From positions 85,222 through 149,221 of the forward strand of contig CANQPM010000010.1 of assembly GCA_947625775.1 (NCBI GenBank): a stretch of DNA of 64,000 bases. Reading direction: 5' to 3'. Each line of letters begins with the position of its first letter. Position 1 is the first letter of the stretch. Both the position numbers and the translations under genes were made by a program. The stretch is from an uncultured Lachnospiraceae bacterium (GTDB lineage: Bacteria; Bacillota; Clostridia; Lachnospirales; Lachnospiraceae). This document shows, one piece after another, positions 62,601-64,000 of this stretch. A model generated the notes under the pieces. It did no database searches. It saw only the letters and a program-made list of their open reading frames with translations, and was not told the DNA's origin.

Positions 62601-62897
62601 ATACTGGTCTGTTATGGACACACGGTACTCACTCCAATAGTCATCAGGTGATGCCAGATTGTGTGCCTGTAGCTGGCTACGATACTCCGAAGCCGTATTA
62701 TCTATCTCAAGTATTCCAATCGTAGCAGCCAAATAGTGCATTGGTGCAAAGTCTCCTGCAGGTGGTATTACACCTAATTCACCTACCTTCTCTGTAATTG
62801 TTTCTGCAAATACGCCTTCAAATGGTGCTAATATGAATGTGATGATTAGCAACAAACTGATTAGCGATTTACATATTCGCTTATGTTTATACTTCAT
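56634..62897 (-). CDS. Giant secreted Cys-rich surface protein (DUF5704-like C-terminus)
   Basis: 2087 residues. Signal peptide about 1-31 (KRICKSLISLLLIITFILAP, cleaved near VFA). A helical N-terminal region is followed by a Pro/Asp/Glu linker (about 412-440). A first Cys/His cluster lies at about 696-786 (PCHRTC, GGCGKP, CECGAKS, CHANDGHPHVHDF), a glycine-rich beta region at about 1272-1389 (GASGKDGDEEGEYGDVVRG), a second Cys cluster at about 1442-1509 (CRTCK, CVTCEEG, CTNPHHY), and a C-terminal domain at about 1846-1966 (MDVQTVGNYYGINTDGDG, YTPLDVYASFNG) that I associate with DUF5704. No sortase motif or membrane anchor is seen. The start at 62897 is 10 nt after GAGGAG. No clear promoter of its own; the upstream terminator probably leaks. 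Function unknown. Confidence 0.85.
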   Translation of the reverse strand: MKYKHKRICKSLISLLLIITFILAPFEGVFAETITEKVGELGVIPPAGDFAPMHYLAATIGILEIDNTASEYRSQLQAHNLASPDDYWSEYRVSITDQYFYTHPQEMSNVAEMDKQALIIFKYYKVSDPVSATDRFRPFSANGAERNKKYSRVYSTVGKSSPGNFNIDVVYSSIKNNEVLYKSFTGGKLTFDDVNQLGVASGKVSEATDKFVRLWADTGTVDDCLNGIYDGLDQNSDTYWYDCALRYLDFLYVVDVLCGNTYDKLIDRYLEELNRDESDTFITVCAAANALLAQDTSNKRYAATLPNFYAAITGKTFEDYQTFSATGDFVKAINPAGYSGSVNEFISALKGKYEEGASFVSHNELSRNRNGWWWDSSGDRGAYMLQPADMNDNRGGNTGYTFLGCFTDKEPIPPPYDEKYEDEDPPDDEPDKEDARLKFYISATSDQYEVMKGDTVAAIIDINFKQNEQAIRDFRLLWTANAAKTGDDTPLIGIAIDLDSANEPGNNVVDAVVNNPVHKGEFKTTTTGALLTMRDVDWETALKMFYGREKFTFQDSNITVNEAKERVYVATIGIYWVYPDESFEHVNLYGTGKFKDEDMIYSAYDKVPWTPREDPPNQGHFYSQIRDGNYVEMKDNSPGSGETYEAMAGVPTTENLYAGFGANEFMVNMNCELKSDTGMQRKYTLTYRVSECIGADIPCHRTCDGHTYNVGGCGKPMAFDPVTGAVTKSCSSGSPVTLKCSDGGPFSGVSTCECGAKSQTFTQALGGQCPDNDGTHGCVLTCHANDGHPHVHDFVLTVTQNINGYSYLDIVATDMWQVTKLLVFGNKELFSNPDQEKDPNTGYRAFVSQGPYSSGNGRIVFDWSLPKDTSGVRSWGDTKELEEKGGHTLFTVGEAAARNWFTSELNGKKVKANVVSDYITLATTEGYQTITYNDQISQAANVVTDTNWGQKSINCSDVVGGSAQTDYTKNGVPIPFSETRTWMDLWNHEKEASLSNSTMGSYSAQKWESTQITRSGYNGKYDSPTTKWNNTNVFNSSGKDPAEQWETGSTTFTSENVGRQPNAQFDPHGGFVADGFSNTRMLITGFNIIDSTQKTAGESGVYSADDGVEPVSNGEWNTGNACLFAKRVIHNGDVKGGIPYAEYIDWSAPKAHNYAANGDYYVEVGYTQGKEKINNVVIHNPVAVQNAQIHDSIDLKDDRTASSLSSGGDPVSGTTVAKQWVLDCDEPIVPHGTDCYVYTQSSMKHYGGLNSHEHTEACYTDFSQSLISTGEEQTFNIGKGLYYFEIAGASGKDGDEEGEYGDVVRGTFTVDGDCTVTATIGSESDAYPDGGSSETGTYTNEAGATLSYAAQAAGGGSSKMIISGTDVRIEVKGGRGGRFNVPYTDAYASSFSNNGGGETKANGIIVVDRADKSNNGNGYLKLYRAKQSGTSSIDYECYSEGWDVIQENGAGVAVLWQCRTCKATTTSMPDSNVKHHKATKTITNYISDPVLSCSNIPNKHVCVTCEEGAIVKTLVCTNPHHYDPNTEEGPAADGSNKFKFHYDPGVGDCYKQVEVGSSGVTDGTEAGAGGSGAGGSADAVVNLDSAFTITYPRTGDFSEAPSMWGILDCTQVRGKGYTDGMDTEQWTRDIYVIFPVDVEDENDDYWTAGTPIPLYRIHNPVSQGDTYTFYCILENREMASGSVQFTSIATNADEVRYYTDNQSNTNKERDRVAYAARHTAIQKRKVDIVGFIGALTINDTQDLRFAELFKQVDPSADWLIPGIVHGVFSNVPNEVVTDPENVLHKSNTAPYYGDVFGNGELQSSGTLYSSNGGKHYENPTLPLTPALNPVVALQTEPMRVGYNLLMDVQTVGNYYGINTDGDGNYKDNNMDYKMQITPRYWLLDLKTNKYTPLDVYASFNGSYGLVNSFDGNKSVENYYLYLDWLNESARRNYTGNERSSTLLGQQYFSGLEDSGEVDEDGDPIYIPSTVIKARAPQTDQDVIGTAQRLFLNDLNRTFVGGSYTMGEGHNQADAWYEQEYAIQAQRWHFTMGLPSSSVFVERGKNCNQTNIDAIMKQEDTVVVCTLNILVAGTVWTLEYDGTAIKVL

Positions 62898-62956
62898 TTT
62901 AATCATCTCCTCACTAATTTAAATTTTAATTTGATTTTAAAAGCTTAATTGCATAA

Positions 62957-62996
62957 CAAAAAGAAGTTAGAGAATCAATCTTCTAACTTCTTTTTG
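62957..62996 (-). terminator. Terminator between the two secreted-protein genes
   Basis: CAAAAAGAAGTTAGA pairs with TCTAACTTCTTTTTG with a 10-nt loop. It lies 19 bp after the stop of the 63015 gene and is bidirectional. Read-through would feed the giant gene. Confidence 0.85.
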
Positions 62997-63014
62997 TCTA
63001 CTTTATTCTGTTAA

Positions 63015-63707
63015 TTAGAAATGTCCTCCATTTGTTGCTACCCAGTCTGGATGTTGTTCATTCCAAAGTTTAGCATGTTCACTAGCCTTAATGCTCTTAA
63101 TCTCATCCTGCGTAAGTGTAGGCTCCTGTGCTCCAGGTACTGCAGGAAGTACGAATAAGCCAACTGTTACGGTATTACCCACCTGCTTGTCATACCAACC
63201 ATCAGTTACAGCGACCTCAATGACGGCTGAACCTTGAGAACAGTCCCCTATATGAAAATAGTTTTGTCCGTCTATATCAAAATCACCCATATACCCAACA
63301 TCTATGAAACTCTGCTTAGTTTCAGGTGTTATATCTACATACCCTTTATTTGGATTTCCCCACGGATCTATACCTAAGTCAGCCCACGGGTTATTAACTG
63401 GAAACGCCACGCTCTGCCCCTCATATATAATAATCACATACGAGCCGTCTTCATTTCTTATAATCTGCGGATCAGGGCTTCCCAGCTCGTCATGCGTAAG
63501 AATATAATTGCCAAAGAAATCAAACTTTGTAGGGTCCGCTACTGCAGGCGTAAGCACCTCCTCTGCCAGCTCTGCCGCGTTATACGCATCAGGCAGCTCC
63601 TCTGCATATGCTGTCACACCGCTCATAGATGATGCTGTCACCACTGCTGCCGACAGGAGCGCCGTCACCTTTGCTGCTGTTATCTTATCTAATGTGTTAA
63701 TTTTCAT
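63015..63707 (-). CDS. Secreted protein of unknown function
   Basis: 230 residues. Signal peptide about 1-36 (KITAAKVTALLSAAVVTASS, cleaved near AYA-EEL). The mature part is acidic and aromatic-rich (DFFGNYILTHDELGSPDPQI, VAFPVNNPWADLGIDPWGNP, GWYDKQVGNTVTVGLFVLPAVPG) and ends EQHPDWVATNGGHF. No cysteine pairs except one Cys (GDCSQGS). The ATG follows GGAGG. The promoter is at 63770-63798. The giant secreted protein lies directly downstream, so the two may form a surface complex; this is inferred from linkage only. Confidence 0.85.
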   Translation of the reverse strand: MKINTLDKITAAKVTALLSAAVVTASSMSGVTAYAEELPDAYNAAELAEEVLTPAVADPTKFDFFGNYILTHDELGSPDPQIIRNEDGSYVIIIYEGQSVAFPVNNPWADLGIDPWGNPNKGYVDITPETKQSFIDVGYMGDFDIDGQNYFHIGDCSQGSAVIEVAVTDGWYDKQVGNTVTVGLFVLPAVPGAQEPTLTQDEIKSIKASEHAKLWNEQHPDWVATNGGHF

Positions 63708-63769
63708 AATAATCTACCTCCACTTTATTTTCGCTTGTTTGTTTGTTTATTGTTTCTACTTCTTCTATT

Positions 63770-63798
63770 ATTATATCCCCTACAGCGATGTCTGTAAA
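63770..63798 (-). promoter_or_regulatory. Sigma-A promoter of the secreted-protein gene
   Basis: On the minus strand: TTTACA (63798-63793), 17-bp spacer, TATAAT (63775-63770). The leader to the ATG is about 60 nt. Confidence 0.7.
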
Positions 63799-63862
63799 GG
63801 ATATTTTTGATTTGATTTTAAAAGCTTTTTATTTTATTTAATTTTTATTTAGAATTTAAATG

Positions 63863-63922
63863 TTGACATTTGGCAAAGCACAATATATACTTTATTTATA
63901 CGCCTGGACACAATATATTGTG
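63863..63922 (+). promoter_or_regulatory. Promoter with two operator-like CACAATATAT boxes
   Basis: TTGACA (63863-63868), 17-bp spacer, TATACT (63886-63891). CACAATATAT occurs at 63879-63888, overlapping the -10, and again at 63909-63918, exactly 30 bp on, where it is part of the perfect 14-bp palindrome CACAATATATTGTG (63909-63922). The outer flanks GGCAA (left) and TTGCC (right) also pair. The layout suggests a repressor site or a leader hairpin. Confidence 0.65.
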
Positions 63923-63950
63923 CCTTGCCTGCTGAAAGGAGGTGATACAC

Positions 63951-64000
63951 GTGTACAAGCTGTATAAAATACGTAAATGTGCGTATGCTTTAGCTTCTGT
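63951..64000 (+). CDS. Start of an unidentified gene, cut by the right edge
   Basis: GTG at 63951 is preceded by a near-perfect Shine-Dalgarno, AAGGAGGTGAT, at 4-nt spacing. The visible 16 codons read (M)YKLYKIRKCAYALAS: basic residues followed by the beginning of a hydrophobic run, as in a signal peptide or membrane segment. It is divergent from the secreted-protein genes. Nothing more can be said. Confidence 0.6.
   Translation, partial: MYKLYKIRKCAYALAS

Overview
The window looks like chromosome of a Gram-positive anaerobe of the class Clostridia, most likely Lachnospiraceae. This is inferred from strong Shine-Dalgarno sites (AGGAGG type), moderate GC, and the housekeeping set: rex, nnrDE-alr-mazF, an NfnAB pair, fhs, ftsK/spoIIIE-tepA, a 2-isopropylmalate-synthase-like gene beside NADP isocitrate dehydrogenase, and rlmH. 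A GH43 enzyme, a GH28 polygalacturonase and a PL1 pectate lyase point to a plant cell-wall (pectin/arabinan) degrader. No rRNA, tRNA, CRISPR array, insertion-sequence transposase or phage gene was recognised.

Layout. 1-9.8 kb: GH43 (cut by the left edge), bactofilin with a zinc-site-less M23 protein, GH28, a MATE exporter, a glycogen-debranching-type GH133 enzyme and a membrane protein. 9.8-12 kb: two toxin-antitoxin loci (hicBA with a stop codon inside hicA; dinJ-yoeB) around a lipoprotein. 12-20.7 kb: a response regulator, histidine kinase, ABC ATPase and FtsX-like permease, with a large pectate lyase gene between the kinase and the ATPase. 20.9-26.4 kb: two related modules, each a protein of unknown function followed by a hairpin and an Rpn-type PD-(D/E)XK nuclease gene, with matching upstream and intergenic DNA. 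26.4-32.9 kb: the remnant of an AAA-ATPase/DUF1703 gene, a Phd-PIN pair, an unusual HSP90-TPR two-gene operon, rlmH, and an AlbA/Schlafen-like gene whose 5' leader holds an 8-bp tandem repeat. 33-56.5 kb: core metabolism and cell cycle, almost all on the minus strand. 56.6-64 kb: a 2087-residue secreted Cys-rich protein, a smaller secreted protein and, divergently, the start of a gene with an operator-like double site at its promoter.

How the genes work together. Citrate synthesis (predicted Re-type citrate synthase), a GntR regulator and isocitrate dehydrogenase form one transcription unit for 2-oxoglutarate supply. NfnAB and Rex balance NAD(P)H and ferredoxin. The alr/nnrDE/mazF group is a conserved wall-precursor and metabolite-repair cluster. 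The kinase-regulator pair and ABC exporter resemble antimicrobial-sensing modules.

Dispersed MITE-like palindromic elements (three clear copies, one degenerate) sit in intergenic regions at 1.9, 19.7 and 25.3 kb. Several enzymes here carry low-complexity polar insertions or linkers that are not usual for their families. All family calls come from reading motifs by eye; no database search was possible.
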